64,000 nucleotides of DNA from assembly GCA_964057225.1 (NCBI GenBank), contig CAXKVF010000077.1, positions 806,001 through 870,000 on the forward strand, read 5' to 3'. The stretch's first letter is position 1; each line of letters opens with the position of its first letter. Shown piece after piece: positions 25,513 to 39,948 of this stretch. The DNA comes from Auanema rhodensis (Eukaryota > Nematoda > Chromadorea > Rhabditida > Rhabditidae). A program made the position numbers and the translations under genes. The notes under the pieces are model-generated. The model did no database searches, was not told the origin of the DNA, and was given only the letters and a program-made list of their open reading frames with translations.

Positions 25513-27276
25513 AGCGAGTTACATACCAAGTGCACATCACGTGTACATTTAATTACCATAAATTAAAGTTCACGTAAATTTCAAAGTCATGGTTACCATG
25601 AACCAATATCAATAAAAATTTGTTTTTAGACTAATATGGACATGGGGAATCTAATTTTGAAAACCGCATCTCTTTATCTTTCACGTGAAGCGAGTTACAT
25701 ACCAAGTGCACATCACGTGTACATTTAATTAGCATAAATTAAAGTTCACGTAAATTTCAAAGTCATGGTTACCATGAACCAATATCAATAAAAATTTGTT
25801 TTTAGACTAATATGGACATGGGGAATCTAATTTTGAAAACCGCATCTCTTTATCTTTCACGTGAAGCGAGTTACATACCAAGTGCACATCACGTGTACAT
25901 TTAATTAGCATAAATTAAAGTTCACGTAAATTTCAAAGTCATGGTTACCATGAAGCAATATCAATAAAAATTTGTTTTTAGACTAATATGGACATGGGGA
26001 ATCTAATTTTGAAAACCGCATCTCTTTATCTTTCACGTGAAGCGAGTTACATACCAAGTGCACATCACGTGTACATTTAATTAGCATAAATTAAAGTTCA
26101 CGTAAATTTCAAAGTCATGGTTACCATGAAGCAATATCAATAAAAATTTGTTTTTAGACTAATATGGACATGGGGAATCTAAGTTTGAAAACCGCATCTC
26201 TTTATCTTTCACGTGAAGCGAGTTACATACCAAGTGCACATCACGTGTACATTTAATTAGCATAAATTAAAGTTCACGTAAATTTCAAAGTCATGGTTAC
26301 CATGAACCAATATCAATAAAAATTTGTTTTTAGACTAATATGGACATGGGGAATCTAATTTTGAAAACCGCATCTCTTTATCTTTCACGTGAAGCGAGTT
26401 ACATACCAAGTGCACATCACGTGTACATTTAATTAGCATAAATTAAAGTTCACGTAAATTTCAAAGTCATGGTTACCATGCACCAATATCAATAAAAATT
26501 TGTTTTTAGACTAATATGGACATGGGGAATCTAATTTTGAAAACCGCATCTCTTTATCTTTCACGTGAAGCGAGTTACATACCAAGTGCACATCACGTGT
26601 ACATTTAATTAGCATAAATTAAAGTTCACGTAAATTTCAAAGTCATGGTTACCATGCACCAATATCAATAAAAATTTGTTTTTAGACTAATATGGACATG
26701 GGGAATCTAATTTTGAAAACCGCATCTCTTTATCTTTCACGTGAAGCGAGTTACATACCAAGTGCACATCACGTGTACATTTAATTAGCATAAATTAAAG
26801 TTCACGTAAATTTCAAAGTCATGGTTACCATGAACCAATATCAATAAAAATTTGTTTTTAGACTAATATGGACATGGGGAATCTAATTTTGAAAACCGCA
26901 TCTCTTTATCTTTCACGTGAAGCGAGTTACATACCAAGTGCACATCACGTGTACATTTAATTAGCATAAATTAAAGTTCACGTAAATTTCAAAGTCATGG
27001 TTACCATGCACCAATATCAATAAAAATTTGTTTTTAGACTAATATGGACATGGGGAATCTAATTTTGAAAACCGCATCTCTTTATCTTTCACGTGAAGCG
27101 AGTTACATACCAAGTGCACATCACGTGTACATTTAATTAGCATAAATTAAAGTTCACGTAAATTTCAAAGTCATGGTTACCATGAACCAATATCAATAAA
27201 AATTTGTTTTTAGACTAATATGGACATGGGGAATCTAATTTTGAAAACCGCATCTCTTTATCTTTCACGTGAAGCG

Positions 27277-29740
27277 AGTTACATACCAAGTGCACATCAC
27301 GTGTACATTTAATTAGCATAAATTAAAGTTCACGTAAATTTCAAAGTCATGGTTACCATGCACCAATATCAATAAAAATTTGTTTTTAGACTAATATGGA
27401 CATGGGGAATCTAATTTTGAAAACCGCATCTCTTTATCTTTCACGTGAAGCAAGTTACATACCAAGTGCACATCACGTGTACATTTAATTAGCATAAATT
27501 AAAGTTCACGTAAATTTCAAAGTCATGGTTACCATGAAGCAATATCAATAAAAATTTGTTTTTAGACTAATATGGACATGGGGAATCTAATTTTGAAAAC
27601 CGCATCTCTTTATCTTTCACGTGAAGCGAATTACATACCAAGTGCACATCACGTGTACATTTAATTAGCATAAATTAAAGTTCACGTAAATTTCAAAGTC
27701 ATGGTTACCATGAACCAATATCAATAAAAATTTGTTTTTAGACTAATATGGACATGGGGAATCTAATTTTGAAAACCGCATCTCTTTATCTTTCACGTGA
27801 AGCGAGTTACATACCAAGTGCACATCACGTGTACATTTAATTAGCATAAATTAAAGTTCACGTAAATTTCAAAGTCATGGTTACCATGCACCAATATCAA
27901 TAAAAATTTGTTTTTAGACTAATATGGACATGAGGAATCTAATTTTGAAAACCGCATCTCTTTATCTTTCACGTGAAGCGAGTTACATACCAAGTGCACA
28001 TCACGTGCACATTTAATTAGCATAAATTAAAGTTCACGTAAATTTCAAAGTCATGGTTACCATGAACCAATATCAATAAAAATTTGTTTTTAGACTAATA
28101 TGGACATGGGGAATCTAAGTTTGAAAACCGCATCTCTTTATCTTTCACGTGAAGCGAGTTACATACCAAGTGCACATCACGTGTACATTTAATTAGCATA
28201 AATTAAAGTTCACGTAAATTTCAAAGTCATGGTTACCATGCACCAATATCAATAAAAATTTGTTTTTAGACTAATATGGACATGGGGAATCTAATTTTGA
28301 AAACCGCATCTCTTTATCTTTCACGTGAAGCGAGTTACATACCAAGTGCACATCACGTGTACATTTAATTAGCATAAATTAAAGTTCACGTAAATTTCAA
28401 AGTCATGGTTACCATGAACCAATATCAATAAAAATTTGTTTTTAGACTAATATGGACATGGGGAATCTAATTTTGAAAACCGCATCTCTTTATCTTTCAC
28501 GTGAAGCGAGTTACATACCAAGTGCACATCACGTGTACATTTAATTAGCATAAATTAAAGTTCACGTAAATTTCAAAGTCATGGTTACCATGCACCAATA
28601 TCAATAAAAATTTGTTTTTAGACTAATATGGAAATGGGGAATCTAATTTTGAAAACCGCATCTCTTTATCTTTCACGTGAAGCGAGTTACATACCAAGTG
28701 CACATCACGTGTACATTTAATTAGCATAAATTAAAGTTCACGTAAATTTCAAAGTCATGGTTACCATGAACCAATATCAATAAAAATTTGTTTTTAGACT
28801 AATATGGACATGGGGAATCTAATTTTGAAAACCGCATCTCTTTATCTTTCACGTGAAGCGAGTTACATACCAAGTGCACATCACGTGTACATTTAATTAG
28901 CATAAATTAAAGTTCACGTAAATTTCAAAGTCATGGTTACCATGCACCAATATCAATAAAAATTTGTTTTTAGACTAATATGGACATGGGGAATCTAATT
29001 TTGAAAACCGCATCTCTTTATCTTTCACGTGAAGCAAGTTACATACCAAGTGCACATCACGTGTACATTTAATTAGCATAAATTAAAGTTCACGTAAATT
29101 TCAAAGTCATGGTTACCATGAAGCAATATCAATAAAAATTTGTTTTTAGACTAATATGGACATGGGGAATCTAATTTTGAAAACCGCATCTCTTTATCTT
29201 TCACGTGAAGCGAATTACATACCAAGTGCACATCACGTGTACATTTAATTAGCATAAATTAAAGTTCACGTAAATTTCAAAGTCATGGTTACCATGAACC
29301 AATATCAATAAAAATTTGTTTTTAGACTAATATGGACATGGGGAATCTAATTTTGAAAACCGCATCTCTTTATCTTTCACGTGAAGCGAGTTACATACCA
29401 AGTGCACATCACGTGTACATTTAATTAGCATAAATTAAAGTTCACGTAAATTTCAAAGTCATGGTTACCATGCACCAATATCAATAAAAATTTGTTTTTA
29501 GACTAATATGGACATGAGGAATCTAATTTTGAAAACCGCATCTCTTTATCTTTCACGTGAAGCGAGTTACATACCAAGTGCACATCACGTGCACATTTAA
29601 TTAGCATAAATTAAAGTTCACGTAAATTTCAAAGTCATGGTTACCATGAACCAATATCAATAAAAATTTGTTTTTAGACTAATATGGACATGGGGAATCT
29701 AATTTTGAAAACCGCATCTCTTTATCTTTCACGTGAAGCG
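27277..29740. repeat. 9-monomer offset duplication (27277-28156 and 28861-29740)
   Basis: Five monomers in the same order recur at +1584 bp (9 x 176). Markers are GAAGCAAG (27452 and 29036), an AATTAC start, ATGAGGAATC (about 27932 and 29516) and CACGTGCACATT (28008 and 29592). A third GAAGCAAG copy at 24460 is 2992 bp (17 monomers) before the first, so 9- and 17-monomer steps combine here. Confidence 0.85.
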
Positions 29741-30620
29741 AGTTACATACCAAGTGCACATCACGTGTACATTTGATTAGCATAAATTAAAGTTCACGTA
29801 AATTTCAAAGTCATGGTTACCATGAAGCAATATCAATAAAAATTTGTTTTTAGACTAATATTGACATGGGGAATCTAATTTTGAAAACCGCATCTCTTTA
29901 TCTTTCACGTGAAGCGAGTTACATATCAAGTGCACATCACGTGTACATTTAATTAGCATAAATTAAAGTTCACGTAAATTTCAAAGTCATGGTTACCATG
30001 AACCAATATCAATAAAAATTTGTTTTTAGACTAATATGGACATGGGGAATCTAATTTTGAAAACCGCATCTCTTTATCTTTCACGTGAAGCGAGTTACAT
30101 ACCAAGTGCACATCACGTGTACATTTAATTAGCATAAATTAAAGTTCACGTAAATTTCAAAGTCATGGTTACCATGCACCAATATCAATAAAAATTTGTT
30201 TTTAGACTAATATGGACATGGGGAATCTAAGTTTGAAAACCGCATCTCTTTATCTTTCACGTGAAGCGAGTTACATACCAAGTGCACATCACGTGTACAT
30301 TTAATTAGCATAAATTAAAGTTCACGTAAATTTCAAAGTCATGGTTACCATGCACCAATATCAATAAAAATTTGTTTTTAGACTAATATGGACATGGGGA
30401 ATCTAATTTTGAAAACCGCATCTCTTTATCTTTCACGTGAAGCGAGTTACATACCAAGTGCACATCACGTGTACATTTAATTAGCATAAATTAAAGTTCA
30501 CGTAAATTTCAAAGTCATGGTTACCATGAACCAATATCAATAAAAATTTGTTTTTAGACTAATATGGACATGGGGAATCTAATTTTGAAAACCGCATCTC
30601 TTTATCTTTCACGTGAAGCG

Positions 30621-33600
30621 AGTTACATACCAAGTGCACATCACGTGTACATTTAATTAGCATAAATTAAAGTTCACGTAAATTTCAAAGTCATGGTTAC
30701 CATGCACCAATATCAATAAAAATTTGTTTTTAGACTAATATGGACATGGGGAATCTAATTTTGAAAACCGCATCTCTTTATCTTTCACGTGAAGCGAGTT
30801 ACATACCAAGTGCACATCACGTGTACATTTAATTAGCATAAATTAAAGTTCACGTAAATTTCAAAGTCATGGTTACCATGCACCAATATCAATAAAAATT
30901 TGTTTTTAGACTAATATGGACATGGGGAATCTAATTTTGAAAACCGCATCTCTTTATCTTTCACGTGAAGCGAGTTACATACCAAGTGCACATCACGTGT
31001 ACATTTAATTAGCATAAATTAAAGTTCACGTAAATTTCAAAGTCATGGTTACCATGAACCAATATCAATAAAAATTTGTTTTTAGACTAATATGGACATG
31101 GGGAATCTAATTTTGAAAACCGCATCTCTTTATCTTTCACGTGAAGCGAGTTACATACCAAGTGCACATCACGTGTACATTTAATTAGCATAAATTAAAG
31201 TTCACATAAATTTCAAAGTCATGGTTACCATGAAGCAATATCAATAAAAATTTGTTTTTAGACTAATATGGACATGAGGAATCTAATTTTGAAAACCGCA
31301 TCTCTATATCTTTCACGTGAAGCGAGTTACATACCAAGTGCACATCACGTGTACATTTAATTAGCATAAATTAAAGTTCACGTAAATTTCAAAGTCATGG
31401 TTACCATGAACCAATATCAATAAAAAATTTTTTTTAGACTAATATGGACATGGGGAATCTAATTTTGAAAACCGCATCTCTTTATCTTTCACGTGAAGCG
31501 AGTTACATACCAAGTGCACATCACGTGTACATTTAATTAGCATAAATTAAAGTTCACGTAAATTTCAAAGTCATGGTTACCATGAACCAATATCAATAAA
31601 AATTTGTTTTTAGACTAATATGGACATGGGGAATCTAATTTTGAAAACCGCATCTCTTTATCTTTCACTTGAAGCGAGTTACATACCAAGTGCACATCAC
31701 GTGTACATTTAATTAGCATAAATTAAAGTTCACGTAAATTTCAAAGTCATGGTTACCATGAACCAATATCAATAAAAATTTGTTTTTAGACTAATATGGA
31801 CATGGGGAATCTAATTTTGAAAACCGCATCTCTTTATCTTTCACGTGAAGCGAGTTACATACCAAGTGCACATCACGTGTACATTTAATTAGCATAAATT
31901 AAAGTTCACGTAAATTTCAAAGTCATGGTTACCATGAAGCAATATCAATACAAATTTGTTTTTAGACTAATATGGACATGGGGAATCTAATTTTGAAAAC
32001 CGCATCTCTTTATCTTTCACGTGAAGCGAGTTACATACCAAGTGCACATCACGTGTACATTTAATTAGCATAAATTAAAGTTCACGTAAATTTCAAAGTC
32101 ATGGTTACCATGAACCAATATCAATAAAAATTTGTTTTTAGACTAATATGGACATGGGGAATCTAATTTTGAAAACCGCATCTCTTTATCTTTCACGTGA
32201 AGCGAGTTACATACCAAGTGCACATCACGTGTACATTTAATTAGCATAAATTAAAGTTCACGTAAATTTCAAAGTCATGGTTACCATGAACCAATATCAA
32301 TAAAAATTTGTTTTTAGACTAATATGGACATGGGGAATCTAATTTTGAAAACCGCATCTCTTTATCTTTCACGTGAAGCGAGTTACATACCAAGTGCACA
32401 TCACGTGTACATTTAATTAGCATAAATTAAAGTTCACGTAAATTTCAAAGTCATGGTTACCATGAAGCAATATCAATAAAAATTTGTTTTTAGACTAATA
32501 TGGACATGGGGAATCTAATTTTGAAAACCGCATCTCTTTATCTTTCACGTGAAGCGAGTTACATACCAAGTGCACATCACGTGTACATTTAATTAGCATA
32601 AATTAAAGTTCACGTAAATTTCAAAGTCATGGTTACCATGCACCAATATCAATAAAAATTTGTTTTTAGACTAATATGGACATGGGGAATCTAATTTTGA
32701 AAACCGCATCTCTTTATCTTTCACGTGAAGCGAGTTACATACCAAGTGCACATCACGTGTACATTTAATTAGCATAAATTAAAGTTCACGTAAATTTCAA
32801 AGTCATGGTTACCATGAACCAATATCAATAAAAATTTGTTTTTAGACTAATATGGACATGGGGAATCTAATTTTGAAAACCGCATCTCTTTATCTTTCAC
32901 GTGAAGCGAGTTACATACCAAGTGCACATCACGTGTACATTTAATTAGCATAAATTAAAGTTCACGTAAATTTCAAAGTCATGGTTACCATGAACCAATA
33001 TCAATAAAAATTTGTTTTTAGACTAATATGGACATGGGGAATCTAATTTTGAAAACCGCATCTCTTTATCTTTCACGTGAAGCGAGTTACATACCAAGTG
33101 CACATCACGTGTACATTTAATTAGCATAAATTAAAGTTCACGTAAATTTCAAAGTCATGGTTACCATGAACCAATATCAATAAAAATTTGTTTTTAGACT
33201 AATATGGACATGGGGAATCTAATTTTAAAAACCGCATCTCTTTATCTTTCACGTGAAGCGAGTTACATACCAAGTGCACATCACGTGTACATTTAATTAG
33301 CATAAATTAAAGTTCACGTAAATTTCAAAGTCATGGTTACCATGAACCAATATCAATAAAAATTTGTTTTTAGACTAATATGGACATGGGGAATCTAATT
33401 TTGAAAACCGCATCTCTTTATCTTTCACGTGAAGCGAGTTACATACCAAGTGCACATCACGTGTACATTTAATTAGCATAAATTAAAGTTCACGTAAATT
33501 TCAAAGTCATGGTTACCATGAAGCAATATCAATACAAATTTGTTTTTAGACTAATATGGACATGGGGAATCTAATTTTGAAAACCGCATCTCTTTATCTT

Positions 33601-34492
33601 TCACGTGAAGCGAGTTACATACCAAGTGCACATCACGTGTACATTTAATTAGCATAAATTAAAGTTCACGTAAATTTCAAAGTCATGGTTACCATGCACC
33701 AATATCAATAAAAATTTGTTTTTAGACTAATATGGACATGGGGAATCTAATTTTGAAAACCGCATCTCTTTATCTTTCACGTGAAGCGAGTTACATACCA
33801 AGTGCACATCACGTGTACATTTAATTAGCATAAATTAAAGTTCACGTAAATTTCAAAGTCATGGTTACCATGCACCAATATCAATAAAAATTTGTTTTTA
33901 GACTAATATGGACATGGGGAATCTAATTTTGAAAACCGCATCTCTTTATCTTTCACGTGAAGCGAGTTACATACCAAGTGCACATCACGTGTACATTTAA
34001 TTAGCATAAATTAAAGTTCACGTAAATTTCAAAGTCATGGTTACCATGAACCAATATCAATAAAAATTTGTTTTTAGACTAATATGGACATGGGGAATCT
34101 AATTTTGAAAACCGCATCTCTTTATCTTTCACGTGAAGCGAGTTACATACCAAGTGCACATCACGTGTACATTTAATTAGCATAAATTAAAGTTCACATA
34201 AATTTCAAAGTCATGGTTACCATGAAGCAATATCAATAAAAATTTGTTTTTAGACTAATATGGACATGGGGAATCTAATTTTGAAAACCGCATCTCTATA
34301 TCTTTCACGTGAAGCGAGTTACATACCAAGTGCACATCACGTGTACATTTAATTAGCATAAATTAAAGTTCACGTAAATTTCAAAGTCATGGTTACCATG
34401 AACCAATATCAATAAAAATTTGTTTTTAGACTAATATGGACATGGGGAATCTAATTTTGAAAACCGCATCTCTTTATCTTTCACGTGAAGCG
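30621..34492. repeat. 17-monomer offset duplication (30621-31500 and 33613-34492)
   Basis: TTCACATAAA (31206 and 34198) and TCTCTATATC (31306 and 34298) recur at exactly 2992 bp, and the order of subtypes CAC, CAC, AAC, AAG, AAC matches. Between them a 9-monomer offset pair is visible (AATACAAATTTG at 31951 and 33535). Two nested periods overlap in this stretch. Confidence 0.85.
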
Positions 34493-34844
34493 AGTTACAT
34501 ACCAAGTGCACATCACGTGTACATTTAATTAGCATAAATTAAAGTTCACGTAAATTTCAAAGTCATGGTTACCATGCACCAATATCAATAAAAATTTGTT
34601 TTTAGACTAATATGGACATGGGGAATCTAATTTTGAAAACCGCATCTCTTTATCTTTCACGTGAAGCGAGTTACATACCAAGTGCACATCACGTGTACAT
34701 TTAATTAGCATAAATTAAAGTTCACGTAAATTTCAAAGTCATGGTTAACATGAACCAATATCAATAAAAATTTGTTTTTAGACTAATATGGACATGGGGA
34801 ATCTAATTTTAAAAACCGCATCTCTTTATCTTTCACGTGAAGCG

Positions 34845-37800
34845 AGTTACATACCAAGTGCACATCACGTGTACATTTAATTAGCATAAATTAAAGTTCA
34901 CGTAAATTTCAAAGTCATGGTTACCATGAAGCAATATCAATAAAAATTTGTTTTTAGACTAATATGGACATGGGGAATCTAATTTTGAAAACCGCATCTC
35001 TTTATCTTTCACGTGAAGCGAGTTACATACCAAGTGCACATCACGTGTACATTTAATTAGCATAAATTAAAGTTCACGTAAATTTCAAAGTCATGGTTAT
35101 CATGAACCAATATCAATAAAAATTTGTTTTTAGACTAATATGGACATGGGGAATCTAATTTTGAAAACCGCATCTCTTTATCTTTCACGTGAAGCGAGTT
35201 ACATACCAAGTGCACATCACGTGTACATTTAATTAGCATAAATTAAAGTTCACGTAAATTTCAAAGTCATGGTTACCATGAACCAATATCAATAAAAATT
35301 TGTTTTTAGACTAATATGGACATGGGGAATCTAATTTTGAAAACCGCATCTCTTTATCTTTCACGTGAAGCGAGTTACATACCAAGTGCACATCACGTGT
35401 ACATTTAATTAGCATAAATTAAAGTTCACGTAAATTTCAAAGTCATGGTTACCATGAACTAATATCAATAAAAATTTGTTTTTAGACTAATATGGACATG
35501 GGGAATCTAATTTTGAAAACCGCATCTCTTTATCTTTCACGTGAAGCGAGTTACATACCAAGTGCACATCACGTGTACATTTAATTAGCATAAATTAAAG
35601 TTCACGTAAATTTCAAAGTCATGGTTACCATGAAGCAATATCAATAAAAATTTGTTTTTAGACTAATATGGACATGGGGAATCTAATTTTGAAAACCGCA
35701 TCTCTTTATCTTTCACGTGAAGCGAGTTACATACCAAGTGCACATCACGTGTACATTTAATTAGCATAAATTAAAGTTCACGTAAAATTCAAAGTCATGA
35801 TTACCATGAACCAATATCAATAAAAATTTGTTTTTAGACTAATATGGACATGGGGAATCTAATTTTGAAAACCGCATCTCTTTATTTTTCACGTGAAGCG
35901 AGTTACATACCAAGTGCACATCACGTGTACATTTAATTAGCATAAATTAAAGTTCACGTAAATTTCAAAGTCATGGTTACCATGAACCAATATCAATAAA
36001 AATTTGTTTTTAGACTAATATGGACATGGGGAATCTAATTTTGAAAACCGCATCTCTTTATCTTTCACGTGAAGCGAGTTACATACCAAGTGCACATCAC
36101 GTGTACATTTAATTAGCATAAATTAAAGTTCACGTAAATTTCAAAGTCATGGTTACCATGCACCAATATTAATAAAAATTTGTTTTTAGACTAATATGGA
36201 CATGGGAAATCTAATTTTGAAAACCGCATCTCTTTATCTTTCACGTGAAGCGAGTTACATACCAAGTGCACATCACGTGTACATTTAATTAGCATAAATT
36301 AAAGTTCACGTAAATTTCAAAGTCATGGTTACCATGAAGCAATATCAATAAAAATTTGTTTTTAGACTAATATGGACATGGGGAATCTAATTTTGAAAAC
36401 CGCATCTCTTTATCTTTCACGTGAAGCGAGTTACATACCAAGTGCACATCACGTGTACATTTAATTAGCATAAATTAAAGTTCACGTAAATTTCAAAGTC
36501 ATGGTTACCATGCACCAATATCAATAAAAATTTGCTTTTAGACTAATATGGACATGGGGAATCTAATTTTGAAAACCGCATCTCTTTATCTTTCACGTGA
36601 AGCGAGTTACATACCAAGTGCACATCACGTGTACATTTAATTAGCATAAATTAAAGTTCACGTAAATTTCAAAGTCATGGTTACCATGAACCAATATCAA
36701 TAAAAATTTGTTTTTAGACTAATATGGACATGGGGAATCTAATTTTGAAAACCGCATCTCTTTATCTTTCACGTGAAGCGAGTTACATACCAAGTGCACA
36801 TCACGTGTACATTTAATTAGCATAAATTAAAGTTCACGTAAATTTCAAAGTCATGGTTACCATGAACCAATATCAATAAAAATTTGTTTTTAGACTAATA
36901 TGGACATGGGGAATCTAATTTTGAAAACCGCATCTCTTTATCTTTCACGTGAAGCGAGTTACATACCAAGTGCACATCACGTGTACATTTAATTAGCATA
37001 AATTAAAGTTCACGTAAATTTCAAAGTCATGGTTACCATGCACCAATATCAATAAAAATTGGTTTTTAGACTAATATGGACATGGGGAATCTAATTTTGA
37101 AAACCGCATCTCTTTATCTTTCACGTGAAGCGAGTTACATACCAAGTGCACATCACGTGTACATTTAATTAGCATAAATTAAAGTTCACGTAAATTTCAA
37201 AGTCATGGTTACCATGAACCAATATCAATAAAAATTTGTTTTTAGACTAATATGGACATGGGGAATCTAATTTTGAAAACCGCATCTTTTTATCTTTCAC
37301 GTGAAGCGAGTTACATACTAAGTGCACATCACGTGTACATTTAATTAGCATAAATTAAAGTTCACGTAAATTTCAAAGTCATGGTTACCATGCACCAATA
37401 TCAATAAAAATTGGTTTTTAGACTTATATGGACATGGGGAATCTAATTTTGAAAACCGCATCTCTTTATCTTTCACGTGAAGCGAGTTACATACCAAGTG
37501 CACATCACGTGTACATTTAATTAGCATAAATTAAAGTTCACGTAAATTTCAAAGTCATGGTTACCATGCACCAATATCAATAAAAATTTGTTTTTAGACT
37601 AATATGGACATGGGGAATCTAATTTTGAAAACCGCATCTCTTTATCTTTCACGTGAAGCGAGTTACATACCAAGTGCACATCACGTGTACATTTAATTAG
37701 CATAAATTAAAGTTCACGTAAATTTCAAAGTCATGGTTACCATGAACCAATATCAATAAAAATTTGTTTTTAGACTAATATGGACATGGGGAATCTAATT

Positions 37801-39948
37801 TTGAAAACCGCATCTCTTTATCTTTCACGTGAAGCGAGTTACATACCAAGTGCACATCACGTGTACATTTAATTAGCATAAATTAAAGTTCACGTAAATT
37901 TCAAAGTCATGGTTACCATGAAGCAATATCAATAAAAATTTGTTTTTAGACTAATATGGACATGGGGAATCTAATTTTGAAAACCGCATCTCTTTATCTT
38001 TCACGTGAAGCGAGTTACATACCAAGTGCACATCACGTGTACATTTAATTAGCATAAATTAAAGTTCACGTAAATTTCAAAGTCATGGTTATCATGAACC
38101 AATATCAATAAAAATTTGTTTTTAGACTAATATGGACATGGGGAATCTAATTTTGAAAACCGCATCTCTTTATCTTTCACGTGAAGCGAGTTACATACCA
38201 AGTGCACATCACGTGTACATTTAATTAGCATAAATTAAAGTTCACGTAAATTTCAAAGTCATGGTTACCATGAACCAATATCAATAAAAATTTGTTTTTA
38301 GACTAATATGGACATGGGGAATCTAATTTTGAAAACCGCATCTCTTTATCTTTCACGTGAAGCGAGTTACATACCAAGTGCACATCACGTGTACATTTAA
38401 TTAGCATAAATTAAAGTTCACGTAAATTTCAAAGTCATGGTTACCATGAACTAATATCAATAAAAATTTGTTTTTAGACTAATATGGACATGGGGAATCT
38501 AATTTTGAAAACCGCATCTCTTTATCTTTCACGTGAAGCGAGTTACATACCAAGTGCACATCACGTGTACATTTAATTAGCATAAATTAAAGTTCACGTA
38601 AATTTCAAAGTCATGGTTACCATGAAGCAATATCAATAAAAATTTGTTTTTAGACTAATATGGACATGGGGAATCTAATTTTGAAAACCGCATCTCTTTA
38701 TCTTTCACGTGAAGCGAGTTACATACCAAGTGCACATCACGTGTACATTTAATTAGCATAAATTAAAGTTCACGTAAAATTCAAAGTCATGATTACCATG
38801 AACCAATATCAATAAAAATTTGTTTTTAGACTAATATGGACATGGGGAATCTAATTTTGAAAACCGCATCTCTTTATTTTTCACGTGAAGCGAGTTACAT
38901 ACCAAGTGCACATCACGTGTACATTTAATTAGCATAAATTAAAGTTCACGTAAATTTCAAAGTCATGGTTACCATGAACCAATATCAATAACAATTTGTT
39001 TTTAGACTAATATGGACATGGGGAATCTAATTTTGAAAACCGCATCTCTTTATCTTTCACGTGAAGCGAGTTACATACCAAGTGCACATCACGTGTACAT
39101 TTAATTAGCATAAATTAAAGTTCACGTAAATTTCAAAGTCATGGTTACCATGCACCAATATTAATAAAAATTTGTTTTTAGACTAATATGGACATGGGAA
39201 ATCTAATTTTGAAAACCGCATCTCTTTATCTTTCACGTGAAGCGAGTTACATACCAAGTGCACATCACGTGTACATTTAATTAGCATAAATTAAAGTTCA
39301 CGTAAATTTCAAAGTCATGGTTACCATGAAGCAATATCAATAAAAATTTGTTTTTAGACTAATATGGACATGGGGAATCTAATTTTGAAAACCGCATCTC
39401 TTTATCTTTCACGTGAAGCGAGTTACATACCAAGTGCACATCACGTGTACATTTAATTAGCATAAATTAAAGTTCACGTAAATTTCAAAGTCATGGTTAC
39501 CATGCACCAATATCAATAAAAATTTGCTTTTAGACTAATATGGACATGGGGAATCTAATTTTGAAAACCGCATCTCTTTATCTTTCACGTGAAGCGAGTT
39601 ACATACCAAGTGCACATCACGTGTACATTTAATTAGCATAAATTAAAGTTCACGTAAATTTCAAAGTCATGGTTACCATGAACCAATATCAATAAAAATT
39701 TGTTTTTAGACTAATATGGACATGGGGAATCTAATTTTGAAAACCGCATCTCTTTATCTTTCACGTGAAGCGAGTTACATACCAAGTGCACATCACGTGT
39801 ACATTTAATTAGCATAAATTAAAGTTCACGTAAATTTCAAAGTCATGGTTACCATGAACCAATATCAATAAAAATTTGTTTTTAGACTAATATGGGCATG
39901 GGGAATCTAATTTTGAAAACCGCATCTCTTTATCTTTCACGTGAAGCG
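34845..39948. repeat. 17-monomer (2992-bp) duplication, 12 monomers conserved
   Basis: Segments 34845-36956 and 37837-39948 match monomer by monomer. Paired markers are TTATCATG (35100 and 38092), AACTAATATC (35460 and 38452), ATGATTACC (35800 and 38792), TTATTTTTCAC (35886 and 38878), CAATATTAATAAA with GGGAAATC (about 36169 and 39161), and TTTGCTTTTAG (about 36535 and 39527). The second copy has private changes near 38992 (AATAACAATTTG) and 39896 (ATGGGCATGG). The five monomers between the copies (36957-37836) are not shared. Confidence 0.92.

Larger units (their letters stand above)
22525..34844. repeat. Middle-left array domain
   Basis: This part keeps the AATTAC start variant (22878 to about 29213) but lacks AAAAAATT, ACCGAG and the right-hand markers. 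TAAGTTTGAAAAC appears at 26183, 28119 and 30231 (11 and 12 monomers apart). One-off changes include TTTGATTAG (about 29775), ATTGACATGG (about 29861), ACATATCAAG (about 29926) and CACTTGAAG (about 31670). No non-satellite sequence is present. Confidence 0.7.

Noticed and set aside
31421-31440. Possible indel in the A/T tract (AAAAAATTTTTTTTAG near 31425)
   Set aside because: The phase before and after is unchanged at 176 bp, so these are substitutions only.
37345-37527. Open reading frame of 60 codons on the minus strand
   Set aside because: It lies within ordinary satellite monomers. The frame is open only because local substitutions (such as ACTTATATGG near 37425) remove stops found in other copies. 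The same start and end recur at another monomer pair, the length is barely more than one repeat unit, and there is no domain, start context or codon signal.
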